From Micromonospora sp. MH99 (lineage in GTDB: Bacteria > Actinomycetota > Actinomycetes > Mycobacteriales > Micromonosporaceae): a DNA stretch of 64,000 nucleotides. The DNA is taken from NCBI RefSeq assembly GCF_021442385.1, contig NZ_MUZA01000002.1, forward strand, positions 151,525 through 215,524, in the 5' to 3' direction. The position numbers and the translations under genes are program-made. Shown here in pieces: positions 19,551 through 28,480 of this stretch; the stretch's first letter is position 1; every line of letters begins with the position of its first letter. The notes beneath the pieces were generated by a model, which saw only the letters and a list, made by a program, of their open reading frames with translations, was not told where the DNA came from and ran no database searches.

Positions 19551-21308
19551 TCAGTTCCTGTCGATGTTGCTGGCGGTGTCCTCGCTGTAGCGAGCGCCGC
19601 CGTCCGACTCGCTGGTGAGCGGCTTGGAGCCACCCTCCGGCGGGCCGGCCAGGCTCTGGCCGGCGGCCAGCTCCGGGAACTTCGCGTCGAACGCCGGCCG
19701 CTCGGAGCGGATGCGGGGCATCCGGTCGAAGTTGCGCAGCGGCGGCGGGCTGCTGGTCGCCCACTCCAGCGAGTTGCCGTGGCCCCAGGGGTCGTTCACC
19801 TCGACCACCGGACCGGTCTTGTACGACTTCCAGCAGTTGTAGATGAACGGCAGCGTGGAGATACCGGTGATGAACGCGCCGACCGTGGAGATCGTGTTCA
19901 GCGTGGTGAAACCGTCACCGGGCAGGTAGTCGGCGTACCGGCGGGGCATGCCCTCGGCGCCGAGCCAGTGCTGCACCAGGAAGGTGGTGTGGAAGCCGAT
20001 CATGGTGAGCCAGAAGTGCACCTTGCCCAGGCGCTCGTCGAGCATCCGGCCGAACATCTTCGGGAACCAGAAGTAGATGCCGGCGAAGACGGCGAACACG
20101 ATGGTGCCGAAGAGCACGTAGTGGAAGTGCGCCACCACGAAGTACGAGTCCGACACGTGGAAGTCGAGCGGCGGGCTGGCCAGCAGCACACCGGTGAGAC
20201 CACCGAAGAGGAAGGTGACCAGGAAGCCGACCGCCCACAACATGGGCGTCTCGAAGCTGATCTGGCCCCGCCACATGGTGCCGATCCAGTTGAAGAACTT
20301 CATGCCGGTCGGCACCGCGATCAGGTAGCTCAGGAAGCTGAAGAACGGCAGCAGCACCTGGCCGGTGGCGAACATGTGGTGCGCCCAGACGCTCATCGAG
20401 AGCGCGGCGATCGCGACCGTCGCGGCGACCAGACCCTTGTAGCCGAAGATCGGCTTGCGGGAGAACACCGGGATGATCTCGCTGATGATGCCGAAGAACG
20501 GCAACGCCACGATGTAGACCTCGGGATGCCCGAAGAACCAGAACAGGTGCTGCCAGAGCATTGGCCCACCGGTCGCCGGGTCGTACACATGGGCGCCGAG
20601 GATGCGGTCCGCGGCGAGCGCGAACAGCGCGGCGGCCAGCAGCGGGAAGACCAGGATCACCAGGAGGCTGGTGACCAGGATGTTCCACGTGAAGATCGGC
20701 ATCCGGAACATCGTCATGCCGGGCGCACGCAGGGTGAGCACCGTGGTGATCATGTTCACTGCGCCGAGGATGGTGCCCAGGCCGGAGATGGCCAGACCCA
20801 TGATCCACATGTTGGCGCCGACGCCGGGCGAGTGCTCGACACTGCTCAGCGGCGCGTACGCGAACCAGCCGAAGTCGGCGGCGCCGCCCGGGGTGAGGAA
20901 GCCGGCGGTCGCCATCGTGCCGCCGAACAGGTACAGCCAGTAGGCGAAGCTGTTCAGGCGGGGGAAGGAAACGTCAGGTGCGCCGATCTGGATCGGCACG
21001 ATGTAGTTCGCGAAGGCGAACACGATAGGCGTCGCGAAGAACAGCAGCATGATCGTGCCGTGCATCGTGAAGAGCTGGTTGTACTGCTCCGGCGACAGGA
21101 ACTGCAGCCCGGGGCGAGCCAGCTCAGCCCGCATGATCAGGGCCATCAGGCCGCCAACCATGAAGAACACGAACGCGGTGACCATGTACATGATCCCGAT
21201 CTGCTTCGCGTCCGTGGTACGCAGCAGCCGCGCGATGGCCGACCCCTTGACCGGCTCCCGGACCGGCCAGGGCCGGGTCACGACCGGCTTGGGTGCGACG
21301 GTGGTCAC
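19551..21308 (-). CDS. ctaD: Cytochrome c oxidase subunit I (aa3-type)
   Basis: A 585-residue haem-copper oxidase catalytic subunit in the plasma membrane, reducing oxygen to water and pumping protons. Haem a ligands are His83 ('FTMHGTIM') and His396, haem a3 His394 ('[10 protein letters not shown]'); CuB is bound by His261, His310 and His311, with Tyr265 positioned for the His-Tyr cross-link ('FGHPEVYI'). The GTG at 21308 is preferred because GGAGG lies 6 nt upstream; the GTG at 21344 lacks this. The C-terminal 60 residues are polar, as in actinobacterial CtaD. It is isolated from the other cta/qcr genes, which is common in actinomycetes. Confidence 0.97.
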   Translation of the reverse strand: MTTVAPKPVVTRPWPVREPVKGSAIARLLRTTDAKQIGIMYMVTAFVFFMVGGLMALIMRAELARPGLQFLSPEQYNQLFTMHGTIMLLFFATPIVFAFANYIVPIQIGAPDVSFPRLNSFAYWLYLFGGTMATAGFLTPGGAADFGWFAYAPLSSVEHSPGVGANMWIMGLAISGLGTILGAVNMITTVLTLRAPGMTMFRMPIFTWNILVTSLLVILVFPLLAAALFALAADRILGAHVYDPATGGPMLWQHLFWFFGHPEVYIVALPFFGIISEIIPVFSRKPIFGYKGLVAATVAIAALSMSVWAHHMFATGQVLLPFFSFLSYLIAVPTGMKFFNWIGTMWRGQISFETPMLWAVGFLVTFLFGGLTGVLLASPPLDFHVSDSYFVVAHFHYVLFGTIVFAVFAGIYFWFPKMFGRMLDERLGKVHFWLTMIGFHTTFLVQHWLGAEGMPRRYADYLPGDGFTTLNTISTVGAFITGISTLPFIYNCWKSYKTGPVVEVNDPWGHGNSLEWATSSPPPLRNFDRMPRIRSERPAFDAKFPELAAGQSLAGPPEGGSKPLTSESDGGARYSEDTASNIDRN

Positions 21309-21438
21309 GAGTGGCCTCCGGTTCTCGGTTGTCCCGCTCGGCACACGCTGATTATCTGCGGGCCGTCATCCGTAGGGAGGATAGTCCTCGGCAGGTCGCA
21401 GCGCCGCGTGGGGTGGCGTGACACGATCTACTACGGGC

Positions 21439-22545
21439 CTACAGCGGGCCGACGAGCAACCGGTAGTGCTCCCCGAAGATCCGTCCGCCACGTCCGCGCA
21501 GCAGCGGGTCGCGCAGCGCCGGCGGCACGTCCCTGGTCCGGTTGCGGTCGCGGGTCCGGTCGGCCACCCAGCGCGTACGGGGGCGACGACGACTCTCGTA
21601 CGCCATCAGCGCCGCCTCGACGCTGCCGGCGGCGCGCAGCGACTCGGCCAGCACCACGGCGTCCTCCAGGGCCATCGCGGCACCCTGGGACAGGGTCGGC
21701 GCGGTGGCGTGCGCGGCGTCACCGACCAGCAGGACCCGCCCCCGGTACCAGCGGCCCAGCTCGACCTCGTCGGTGATCCCGGCGTGCACCCGGTCGAGCA
21801 TCTCCAGCACCTCGGGCACGGGGCCCCGGTAGTCGGCGAAGAGTTCGCGCAGCCGGGCCAACGGGTCGGCGGGCGGCTCGGTGCCCGCCTCGTCGGCGTA
21901 GCAGTGCAGCCGCCCCTCCCCGATCGGCACCAGCAGCAGGCCGGAGCGCTGCCCGAGCAGGGCGGTCCAGTCGGTGACGGGCGGGCCGTCACGCAGGACG
22001 GCCCGGTAGACGACGTGCCCGGCCGGGCGGGGCGGCCCGCCGAGCGCGGCCAGTGCCCGAACCGAGGAACGCGGCCCGTCGGCGCCGATGACCAGGTCGT
22101 ACTCGGTGCTGGTGCCGTCGGTGAAGGTGACCCCTACCGCGCGCGGGAGCAGATCGAGGGTGCGGACCTCGGCGCCGTGTCGGACGGCGCCGCCGGCGCC
22201 GCTGAGCAGCACCCGGTGCAGGTCCGCCCGGGGCAGCGCACGGCACTCGCCGACGTCGGCCCAGAGGGCGTCGAGGTCCACCTCGCAGAGGGGCAGCCCG
22301 GCGGCGTCGAAGAAGCGCTGCCGGTGGATCACCTGCCCGAGCGGTCGGACCGGATCGTGCAGGTCCAGCCGGCGCAGCGCGCGGGCGGCGTTGCCGGGCA
22401 GGTACAGGCCGGTCTCGGTGGACTCCCCCGGGGGCAGCTTGTCGGTGACGTCCGGCCGGAAGCCCGCCAGACGCAGGGCCCGGGCCACGGCCAGGCCGGC
22501 GATGCCCGCGCCAACGATGAGAATGCGCAGGGGGGAGCCACCCAT
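21439..22545 (-). CDS. FAD-dependent monooxygenase (group A flavoprotein)
   Basis: A 368-residue flavoprotein of the UbiH/PHBH class that would hydroxylate or epoxidise an aromatic or isoprenoid substrate with NAD(P)H and oxygen. The N-terminal 'RILIVGAGIAGLAVARAL' is the FAD-binding Rossmann motif, 'VIGADGPRSSVRA' the DG motif, and 'VLLVGDAAHATAPTLSQGAAMALEDA' the GD motif. The ATG at 22545 has GGAGG 11 nt upstream. It stands alone between ctaD and the divergent cellulase gene, so its substrate cannot be inferred from neighbours. Confidence 0.87.
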   Translation of the reverse strand: MGGSPLRILIVGAGIAGLAVARALRLAGFRPDVTDKLPPGESTETGLYLPGNAARALRRLDLHDPVRPLGQVIHRQRFFDAAGLPLCEVDLDALWADVGECRALPRADLHRVLLSGAGGAVRHGAEVRTLDLLPRAVGVTFTDGTSTEYDLVIGADGPRSSVRALAALGGPPRPAGHVVYRAVLRDGPPVTDWTALLGQRSGLLLVPIGEGRLHCYADEAGTEPPADPLARLRELFADYRGPVPEVLEMLDRVHAGITDEVELGRWYRGRVLLVGDAAHATAPTLSQGAAMALEDAVVLAESLRAAGSVEAALMAYESRRRPRTRWVADRTRDRNRTRDVPPALRDPLLRGRGGRIFGEHYRLLVGPL

Positions 22546-22781
22546 GGTGGTGTACGCCTCCGGAGGGGGAGCGGCACGCGTCGGAGGCAACACGCTACTC
22601 GGAGCGATCGGCGCACACCAGAGCCCGATCGGCCCGCCGGATCCGCTCGTCGGCGGTCCGCGCCGCTTAGCTGGCCGCCTGTCGACCCCCGTTCGGTGCC
22701 ACGATGGCAATCCTCACAATTCACCAGTTTGACGCGGGCGGTTGCGCCTCAGTTTCAGGCATGTAAATGTGTCGTTGAGCG

Positions 22782-22795
22782 TGGGAGCGCTCCCG
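22782..22795 (+). promoter_or_regulatory. CebR-type operator TGGGAGCGCTCCCG before the cellulase gene
   Basis: Matches 13 of 14 positions of the TGGGAGCGCTCCCA box bound by CebR, the LacI-family repressor that releases cellulase genes in the presence of cello-oligosaccharides in Streptomyces. It lies 51 bp upstream of the GH12 start. Nothing else clear was found in the 300-bp divergent gap 22546-22845 apart from weak -35-like TTGACG at 22729-22734. Confidence 0.8.
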
Positions 22796-22845
22796 CACCA
22801 CCCCACCACATCCGGCGCCCGGCACGCGCCGAGTCAAGGAGCGTC

Positions 22846-23970
22846 ATGAAACGTCAACTTCGAGCCCTGGCCGCCGCCGGGCTGCTGGTCGCCAGCTCAC
22901 TCGTCGCCGTCGCCGTCAGCGGCAGCGCCTCCGCCGACACCCAGATCTGCGAACAGTACGGCTCGACAGTGATCCAGGGTCGCTACGTCGTGCAGAACAA
23001 CCGCTGGGGCACCACCGCCCAGCAGTGCATCAACGCCACCAGCAACGGCTTCGAGATCACCACGCTGAACGGCAGCAGTCCCACCAACGGGGCGCCCACG
23101 GCGTACCCGTCGATCTTCTTCGGTTGCCACTACACCAACTGCTCCCCCGGCACGAACCTGCCGATCCAGGTGAGCCAGATCAGCAGCGCCACCAGCAGCA
23201 TCGCCTACCGGTACGTCAGCGGCGCCACCTACAACGCGTCGTACGACATCTGGCTGGACCCGTCGCCCAAGCGGGACGGGGTGAACCAGATGGAGATCAT
23301 GATCTGGCTCAATCGTCAGGGCCCGATCCAGCCCATCGGCTCGGTTGTCGGCACGGCCAACCTGGCCGGCCGGACCTGGGAGGTCTGGCGGGGCAGCAAC
23401 GGCTCCAACAACGTCATCTCCTACGTCGCGCCGTCGCCGATCTCCAGCCTGAACTTCAGCGTGCTGGACTTCATCAACGACACCCGCAACCGGGGCGCGA
23501 TCACCAACTCCTGGTACCTGACCAGCATCCAGGCCGGCTTCGAGCCGTGGCAGGGCGGCGTCGGTCTCGCGGTGACCTCGTTCTCGGCGAACGTCAACGG
23601 TGGCGGCAACCCCACCAACCCGCCGCCCACCACGCCGCCGCCGAGCGGTGGCGCGAGCTGCGCGGTGAAGTACACGGCCAACTCGTGGAACAACGGCTTC
23701 ACCGCCGACGTGCAGATCACCAACACCGGATCCAGTGCGCTGAACGGCTGGACGCTCACCTACAGCCTGCCCGGCGGGCAGCAGGTCACCAACGCCTGGA
23801 ACGCCACCGTGAGCCAGAGCGGGTCCACTGTCACCGCCCGCAACGTCAGCCACAACGGGTCGATCGCACCCGGCGGCACGGCCAGCTTCGGCTACCAGGG
23901 CACGCTGAGCGGGTCGTACTCGTCCCCGACCAGCTTCTCGCTCAACGGGGCCAACTGCTCCCGCGCCTGA
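22846..23970 (+). CDS. Secreted GH12 endoglucanase with CBM2
   Basis: A 374-residue secreted cellulase. A signal peptide (residues 1-30, 'GSASA' before Asp31) leads to a GH12 beta-jelly-roll domain to about residue 250, with the nucleophile Glu in 'NQMEIMIWLN' and the acid/base Glu in 'QAGFEPWQGG'. A Pro/Thr linker ('NPTNPPPTTPPPSGG') joins a C-terminal family 2 cellulose-binding module starting 'CAVKYTANSWNNGFTADV'. It cleaves internal beta-1,4-glucan bonds outside the cell. AAGGAG precedes the ATG. The upstream CebR-like box predicts cello-oligosaccharide induction, and a strong hairpin closes the gene as a single unit. Confidence 0.95.
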   Translation: MKRQLRALAAAGLLVASSLVAVAVSGSASADTQICEQYGSTVIQGRYVVQNNRWGTTAQQCINATSNGFEITTLNGSSPTNGAPTAYPSIFFGCHYTNCSPGTNLPIQVSQISSATSSIAYRYVSGATYNASYDIWLDPSPKRDGVNQMEIMIWLNRQGPIQPIGSVVGTANLAGRTWEVWRGSNGSNNVISYVAPSPISSLNFSVLDFINDTRNRGAITNSWYLTSIQAGFEPWQGGVGLAVTSFSANVNGGGNPTNPPPTTPPPSGGASCAVKYTANSWNNGFTADVQITNTGSSALNGWTLTYSLPGGQQVTNAWNATVSQSGSTVTARNVSHNGSIAPGGTASFGYQGTLSGSYSSPTSFSLNGANCSRA

Positions 23971-23989
23971 GCGGTATCACCACCGACGG

Positions 23990-24019
23990 GAGGGGCGTGA
24001 CCATCTGGTCACGCCCCTC
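23990..24019 (+). terminator. Rho-independent-type hairpin after the cellulase gene
   Basis: GAGGGGCGTGACC and GGTCACGCCCCTC form a perfect 13-bp stem with an ATCT loop, 20 nt after the stop codon. Confidence 0.85.
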
Positions 24020-24161
24020 GCGTTCAGCCCGCTGCGGCGGAGCTGACGGCTCCGGCCGATTCTCAGATGATCCTCAAGAAATGGCACCTCCACGGCCGCT
24101 GGCGGCGCGGCCGGTGTGTGCTGTCGCTACTGATCATCCCCCTTGTCCTGGAGCCGCCCTC

Positions 24162-27101
24162 ATGATGGATAGACGAACGCCTGTCTTATCCGCCCTGCTC
24201 GCCACGGCACTCGTGGCGAGCGTCGCCCCCCCGGCCCACGCGTCCCCGACCAGCTCCGGCGCGGAGCGCTTCCAGCCGGGTGTCACCTACGACCTGTCGG
24301 TAACCGACGCCGAACGCGACGCGATCCACGCCGAAGTCGAGGCGTTGGCGGGACGCGTCAGCAGCGCGCGGGCGGGAGACGGCACCTACAACCCGCTCAC
24401 TCTCGTCGGGGCGATGCTGGACGGGTCAAGCTACGACTCCATCTCCCGCGGCGGCACGGCCGCCACGGCGTACCCCTTCCCGGTCAGCAACACCGAAGCC
24501 AACCAGAACGAGTACGACCGCAAGGTCGCCAAGCTCGCCTGGGTGGTCAAGCTGGCCACCGACCTGGGTTTCCCGGTGGTCGTGCAGCGCCAGCCCGACA
24601 AGTACGTCTACGCGGAGATCGGTGACCCGGACGCCCCCGAGATGGTCATGGCGTTGAGTCACCTCGACTCGCCGACGTCTTCCGTTTCGCCCGCCCAGCT
24701 GGCGCGCTGGCGCGACGCCGACGGCAACCTCGGCACTCCTGGTGCCTACCACTCGCCCTACATCAAGGACGGCTGGGTCTACGGGGCCGGCATCCAGGAC
24801 GACAGCGGCCCGACCCTGGCGACGCTGCTCGCGGCCAAGGCGCTGCTCGAGGCGGGGCTGCCCCTGGACCGACGCATCCGCATCGTCATGGGGATCTACG
24901 AGGACGGCGGTCCCGGCACGCCCACGGCAGCGAACACCGCGACCTTCCAGTCCATCCCGTACAACTCGAACCCGAGCTTCTACGACAACTGGGCCTACAA
25001 GAACCTCAACCGGGAGGAGACGCCGGTCGCCGGCTACACCTCCGACTCGCGGTTCCCGGTGATCGTCGGCAACTCCGGGTCGGTGACCCCGTCGGTGTCG
25101 ATGAGCCTGTCCGCGGACAGCACCAAGGCCTTCCGGCTGACGGATGCGACGGCAGGCGTCACCCGGCGCGAAGGCGACCCGACGCTCAAGGACATCGCCT
25201 ACGGCAGCACCACCCAGATCGCCTCGCGGGCCACTTTCACCCTCGATGTGGCGGGGGCGGGCTCCGTCGAGCGCGACAGGTTCGTGGCGGCGATCACCGC
25301 TGCCGCGACCACGAAGGGTTGGCTCCCGGCTGCTCCCCGGACCACGCCCAAGGTGCAGACCACGATCACCGGCGACTCGCTCACGCTGGAGATCAACACT
25401 GATGTGGCGATGGAGATGCCGACCCCGCAGTACGGCAAGAACGCCGTCGTGTGGGGCATGTTCCTCCTCTCCCAGGGACTTGGCGCCTTGGGAGGCACGA
25501 CCGCCGACCTGCAGGTGAAGAAGGCAGCCGACGGCATCGCCGACCTGTTCTTCCGCGACGGGGTCGAAGGCGAGGCCTATATCGGCAGGTACATGGGCAT
25601 CCCGGCGAACCTGTTGCGCAACCCGAGCAACGGCACGCCGAACCTGACCTTCGCCCTCATGGGAAACATCAACTCGGAGACCCCGACGAGCTTCTACACG
25701 GAGGCCACCGGCAACCTCAGCATGCCGTTGTACGTGCGCAGCATGCACGTCACCGCGACTGACTCCGGCCAGGCGACGGCGGCGGTCACTGCCGCCTTCG
25801 AGGGCAAGGGGTTCACCATCGGCACCCTCGGGTCGCCCATCGGCGCCGGGTTGTACGTCACCCACGACAACCCGCTGACGGCTCTTCAGTTCAAGAGCTA
25901 CCAGGCCACGATCAACAACAGCCCGCAGGACTTCCCGGATCCCTATGCCCTCCGGGACGTGGTGTATCCGCAGGGCACGACCGGCGGCACTCTGGCCAGC
26001 AGCTTCCGCAACAAGATGACCGCCTTCGGCGCCGTCATCCCGGGTAACGAGCGCTGGTGGCACACGGCCAACGAGCGGATGAAGGTCGACTCGGCGGTGC
26101 AGATGACCAAGATGATGGCCGACGGCATGCTGGAGATGGCCCGGTACTCCGGGCCCGCTGGCGCCAAGTTCATGTGGGCGGACATGCCGGGGTTGAACGC
26201 CGACCGGGCGGACCTGGACCTGCTCGACGTCACGATCGGCACCTACCAGGACGCGTCGGGCGCTGTCGGCGCGAACCAGTTGGGCAACCAGGCCCTGCTC
26301 GGCGCCACCTCGTTCACCATCCCGATGTGGAACGGGCGCGGCAACTCGGCCCCGACGGCGGCGGCCTTCGCGCTGGGCCACGAGCCGGGAGGGGTCTACC
26401 TGCCCCTGACCGACCCCGAGTTCCAGAGCAGCACGTACGTGGCGCCGATGCGTCTGGAGTTCAAGGTGGAGCGCCCCGGCCACATGTCGGACGCGGCGTG
26501 GGCGAAGTTCGTCGCCGGCGGTTACGGAGACTTCCGGTTCAACATTCTCGTCGGCGACAAGGTTGTGCCGCTGGCCGTGCCTGCGGGGCAGAGCGCGGAC
26601 AAGTACTTCTCCTCGCGCATCTCGGCCAACAACCCCAACGCGATCTACCTGTCGGTCAACCTCGCGATCACCGATGCCCCGTACACCGGGGTGCAGGCCA
26701 AGCTCGCGGACTCCAAGACGGACCTGTACAAGGTCAACCCGACGTACCTGGCCTCGAACCCGGATCCGTTCCCGGGGCGCGGGGCCACCGAACAGCGGGG
26801 CTTCTTCCAGTTCGGTGACGGGCAGAAGAACGCGGAGTTCTCCTCACCCGACGCGGTCTACGTGACCGTGGCCAATGCGGTCACCGATGCGAAGCCGTCG
26901 GCGGTGGTGAAGAAGCTGAAGGGCAACACGAACGAGTTGACCATCACGGTGAAGCAGACCCGTATCGACGGCAGCGAGTCGGCCGTGACGGGCACGTTCA
27001 CCATCAACAACAACGCCGCCGGCACTTACACCGTCGGCGATTACCAGGTGTACGTCGACACCAAGGGCAACACCCAGGTGCGGTCGATCTCCATCGTGTG
27101 A
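24162..27101 (+). CDS. Large secreted M20 (PepV-like) dipeptidase
   Basis: A 979-residue secreted metallopeptidase. A signal peptide ends near 'PPAHAS' (residue 24). Metal and catalytic motifs of the M20 PepV group are spread along the chain: 'MALSHLDSP' (metal His, Asp), 'YGAGIQDDSGPTLATLLAAKALLEAG' (bridging Asp), 'IVMGIYEDGG' (general base Glu, with Asp where most have a second Glu) and 'WWHTANERMKVDS' (C-terminal His). PepV enzymes are about 470 residues and cytoplasmic, so this protein is about twice the usual length and exported. ATGs at 24162 and 24165 are both possible. Likely releases amino acids or dipeptides outside the cell; the extra length is unexplained. Confidence 0.82.
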   Translation: MMDRRTPVLSALLATALVASVAPPAHASPTSSGAERFQPGVTYDLSVTDAERDAIHAEVEALAGRVSSARAGDGTYNPLTLVGAMLDGSSYDSISRGGTAATAYPFPVSNTEANQNEYDRKVAKLAWVVKLATDLGFPVVVQRQPDKYVYAEIGDPDAPEMVMALSHLDSPTSSVSPAQLARWRDADGNLGTPGAYHSPYIKDGWVYGAGIQDDSGPTLATLLAAKALLEAGLPLDRRIRIVMGIYEDGGPGTPTAANTATFQSIPYNSNPSFYDNWAYKNLNREETPVAGYTSDSRFPVIVGNSGSVTPSVSMSLSADSTKAFRLTDATAGVTRREGDPTLKDIAYGSTTQIASRATFTLDVAGAGSVERDRFVAAITAAATTKGWLPAAPRTTPKVQTTITGDSLTLEINTDVAMEMPTPQYGKNAVVWGMFLLSQGLGALGGTTADLQVKKAADGIADLFFRDGVEGEAYIGRYMGIPANLLRNPSNGTPNLTFALMGNINSETPTSFYTEATGNLSMPLYVRSMHVTATDSGQATAAVTAAFEGKGFTIGTLGSPIGAGLYVTHDNPLTALQFKSYQATINNSPQDFPDPYALRDVVYPQGTTGGTLASSFRNKMTAFGAVIPGNERWWHTANERMKVDSAVQMTKMMADGMLEMARYSGPAGAKFMWADMPGLNADRADLDLLDVTIGTYQDASGAVGANQLGNQALLGATSFTIPMWNGRGNSAPTAAAFALGHEPGGVYLPLTDPEFQSSTYVAPMRLEFKVERPGHMSDAAWAKFVAGGYGDFRFNILVGDKVVPLAVPAGQSADKYFSSRISANNPNAIYLSVNLAITDAPYTGVQAKLADSKTDLYKVNPTYLASNPDPFPGRGATEQRGFFQFGDGQKNAEFSSPDAVYVTVANAVTDAKPSAVVKKLKGNTNELTITVKQTRIDGSESAVTGTFTINNNAAGTYTVGDYQVYVDTKGNTQVRSISIV

Positions 27102-27129
27102 GGTAGCTGCTGCGGTCGAAGCCACCCTC

Positions 27130-27197
27130 GTGATCCACTCGGATCCGTGGAATCGGGGCGTCCTTGCTGCCGATTTCGCGGAATCCGAGTGGATCAC
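27130..27197. repeat. Long imperfect inverted repeat between convergent genes
   Basis: The outer arms GTGATCCACTCGGAT (27130-27144) and ATCCGAGTGGATCAC (27183-27197) are perfect; pairing continues inward for about 12 more bases with one bulge and two mismatches, leaving a 13-nt loop. It lies between the M20 peptidase and the amidase and could terminate both, or be a dispersed palindromic element. Confidence 0.8.
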
Positions 27198-27234
27198 GCT
27201 ACCGCCCCCGGGCTGTCCCGGGCGGCGGGACAGA

Positions 27235-28200
27235 TCAGACCCGGGTGAGGCGTACGGCGTCGGCGATGACCAGGCCCGCCGCGCTGCTCCAGCGGCTCAC
27301 CGCCACCCGGTTGGCGTCGCCGGCCGGCAGGGTGAACGTGCCGAGGACGCGCCACTGCCCGCCGGTCGCGCGCTGGTCCACGTACACCGTCCGGTTGCCG
27401 GTGGTGGTGGCGACGATGTACGGGGTGGCGCTGTTGTAGCCGCTGTTGGTCGGCCACCACGCCTCGACCCGGTAGGAGCCGGTCGCCGGCACGTTGAACC
27501 TGTACCAGGCCGGATCGCTGGCCGCGACCGGGTCGGCGTAGCGGTAGTCGGCGCCGTACCGCTGGCTGGAGAACGTCGACACACCCCAGTTGGCGCTGGC
27601 GGTGAACCGGCCGGAGGTCGTGTTGTCCACCGTGGACGACCACGCGGTTCCGCCGCCGGCCATCTTCGCGGCGACGTCGGCGCGCATCACGTTCAGATCG
27701 ATGAAGGACGGGTCGATCTTGCCGGTGGTGCTGGTCTCCCGGTGGCCCCGGGCATAGCTGCTGTCCCGGCCGAGGCGGGTGAGCACGGCGGCGGTCGCGG
27801 CGATCGACGCGCTGTACTGCGCGGCGGTCATCTCCTGGTCGACGCCGTTGTAGTCGATCTCCCACCCGATCATCAGCGTGTTGCCGTCCCCGGCGGGGAT
27901 GGGCCCGCTGCCCCCGCTGACGCCGGCGTGGTTGCAGCGGCCGGCGGAGATGACGTGGAAGACGCCGTTGTAGTCGACGAGCGCCTGACAGAGCGGGCCT
28001 GCCAGGTCGGAGCGGCCGTTGATGCAGATGCCGAGCGCCGGGTGCGGGTTGCTGGCACTGGAGGTCGAGGCGGTGTGGTGCCAGAGCACCCCGATCGGGT
28101 CGAAGGAGCCGGGCCGCATCCGGTTGAGCCAGTCACCCTCGACGACGACCTGGACCCCGGCGCCGCGCAGCACGTCGACGAGCCACGGAATCGTCGCCAT
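27235..28200 (-). CDS. N-acetylmuramoyl-L-alanine amidase with golvesin-like C-terminal domain
   Basis: A 321-residue peptidoglycan amidase. The N-terminal Amidase_2/PGRP domain (about residues 30-180) shows the zinc ligands in 'GVLWHHTAS' and 'YARGHRETS' and cuts the bond between N-acetylmuramate and the peptide stem. The C-terminal 130 residues ('YRFNVPATGSYRVEAWW...') form a golvesin/CBM35-like beta-sandwich that probably binds glycan. The ATG at 28200 gives no signal peptide, yet the substrate is extracellular. Its start overlaps by one base (TGATG) the stop of a 51-codon ORF that is essentially a signal peptide, so export may depend on that ORF or on a frameshift between them. Confidence 0.87.
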   Translation of the reverse strand: MATIPWLVDVLRGAGVQVVVEGDWLNRMRPGSFDPIGVLWHHTASTSSASNPHPALGICINGRSDLAGPLCQALVDYNGVFHVISAGRCNHAGVSGGSGPIPAGDGNTLMIGWEIDYNGVDQEMTAAQYSASIAATAAVLTRLGRDSSYARGHRETSTTGKIDPSFIDLNVMRADVAAKMAGGGTAWSSTVDNTTSGRFTASANWGVSTFSSQRYGADYRYADPVAASDPAWYRFNVPATGSYRVEAWWPTNSGYNSATPYIVATTTGNRTVYVDQRATGGQWRVLGTFTLPAGDANRVAVSRWSSAAGLVIADAVRLTRV

Positions 28201-28355
28201 CAGGAGTCCTTGAGCAGGTCGGCCAGGCACTCGGCCTTCGGCGCGGCGCTCGCCGGCGCGGGTCGGACGGCGAGTGTGGTCAGCGCGGCGGCCACCAGGG
28301 CGGGGATGCCGAGCACCCCACGACGGCGCAGACGGACGGACGGGGATCGGGCCAT
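28200..28355 (-). CDS. 51-residue signal-peptide ORF coupled to the amidase
   Basis: Reads 'MARSPSVRLRRRGVLGIP', a hydrophobic alanine-rich core, 'PASA' and a short tail ending 'ECLADLLKDS'. The ATG at 28355 has GGAGG 6 nt upstream, one of the best ribosome-binding sites in the window. RRRGVLG resembles a twin-arginine signal. Its TGA shares one base with the amidase ATG. Either it is a separate short secreted peptide that couples translation, or the two reading frames are halves of one exported amidase split by a frameshift or sequencing error. I cannot decide between these from sequence alone. Confidence 0.65.
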   Translation of the reverse strand: MARSPSVRLRRRGVLGIPALVAAALTTLAVRPAPASAAPKAECLADLLKDS

Positions 28356-28387
28356 GGCGGTCCTCCAGCGGCGACGGGTTCACACGC

Positions 28388-28430
28388 ATCGACGAGCGTG
28401 ATGACGGCACGCTATACCGTCATGAGCGTC
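28388..28430 (-). promoter_or_regulatory. Dyad and -10-like TATAGC upstream of the amidase unit
   Basis: ATGACGG (28401-28407) and CCGTCAT (28417-28423) pair across 9 nt, and outer CATCGACG/CGTCGATG blocks extend the symmetry. On the minus strand TATAGC at 28415-28410 lies in the centre and could be a -10 box, so the dyad may be an operator overlapping the promoter. Confidence 0.4.
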
Positions 28431-28480
28431 GATGTCGATACCCTTCACGGCCGGGCCGATCCTTGAAGGAATCCGCCGAC

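Noticed and set aside
24067..24165. 32-codon ORF 'MILKKWHLHGRWRRGRCV...' overlapping the M20 peptidase start
   Set aside because: The ATGA overlap is suggestive, but there is no Shine-Dalgarno and no TANNNT box, and the product has no recognisable features; kept only as a possibility.
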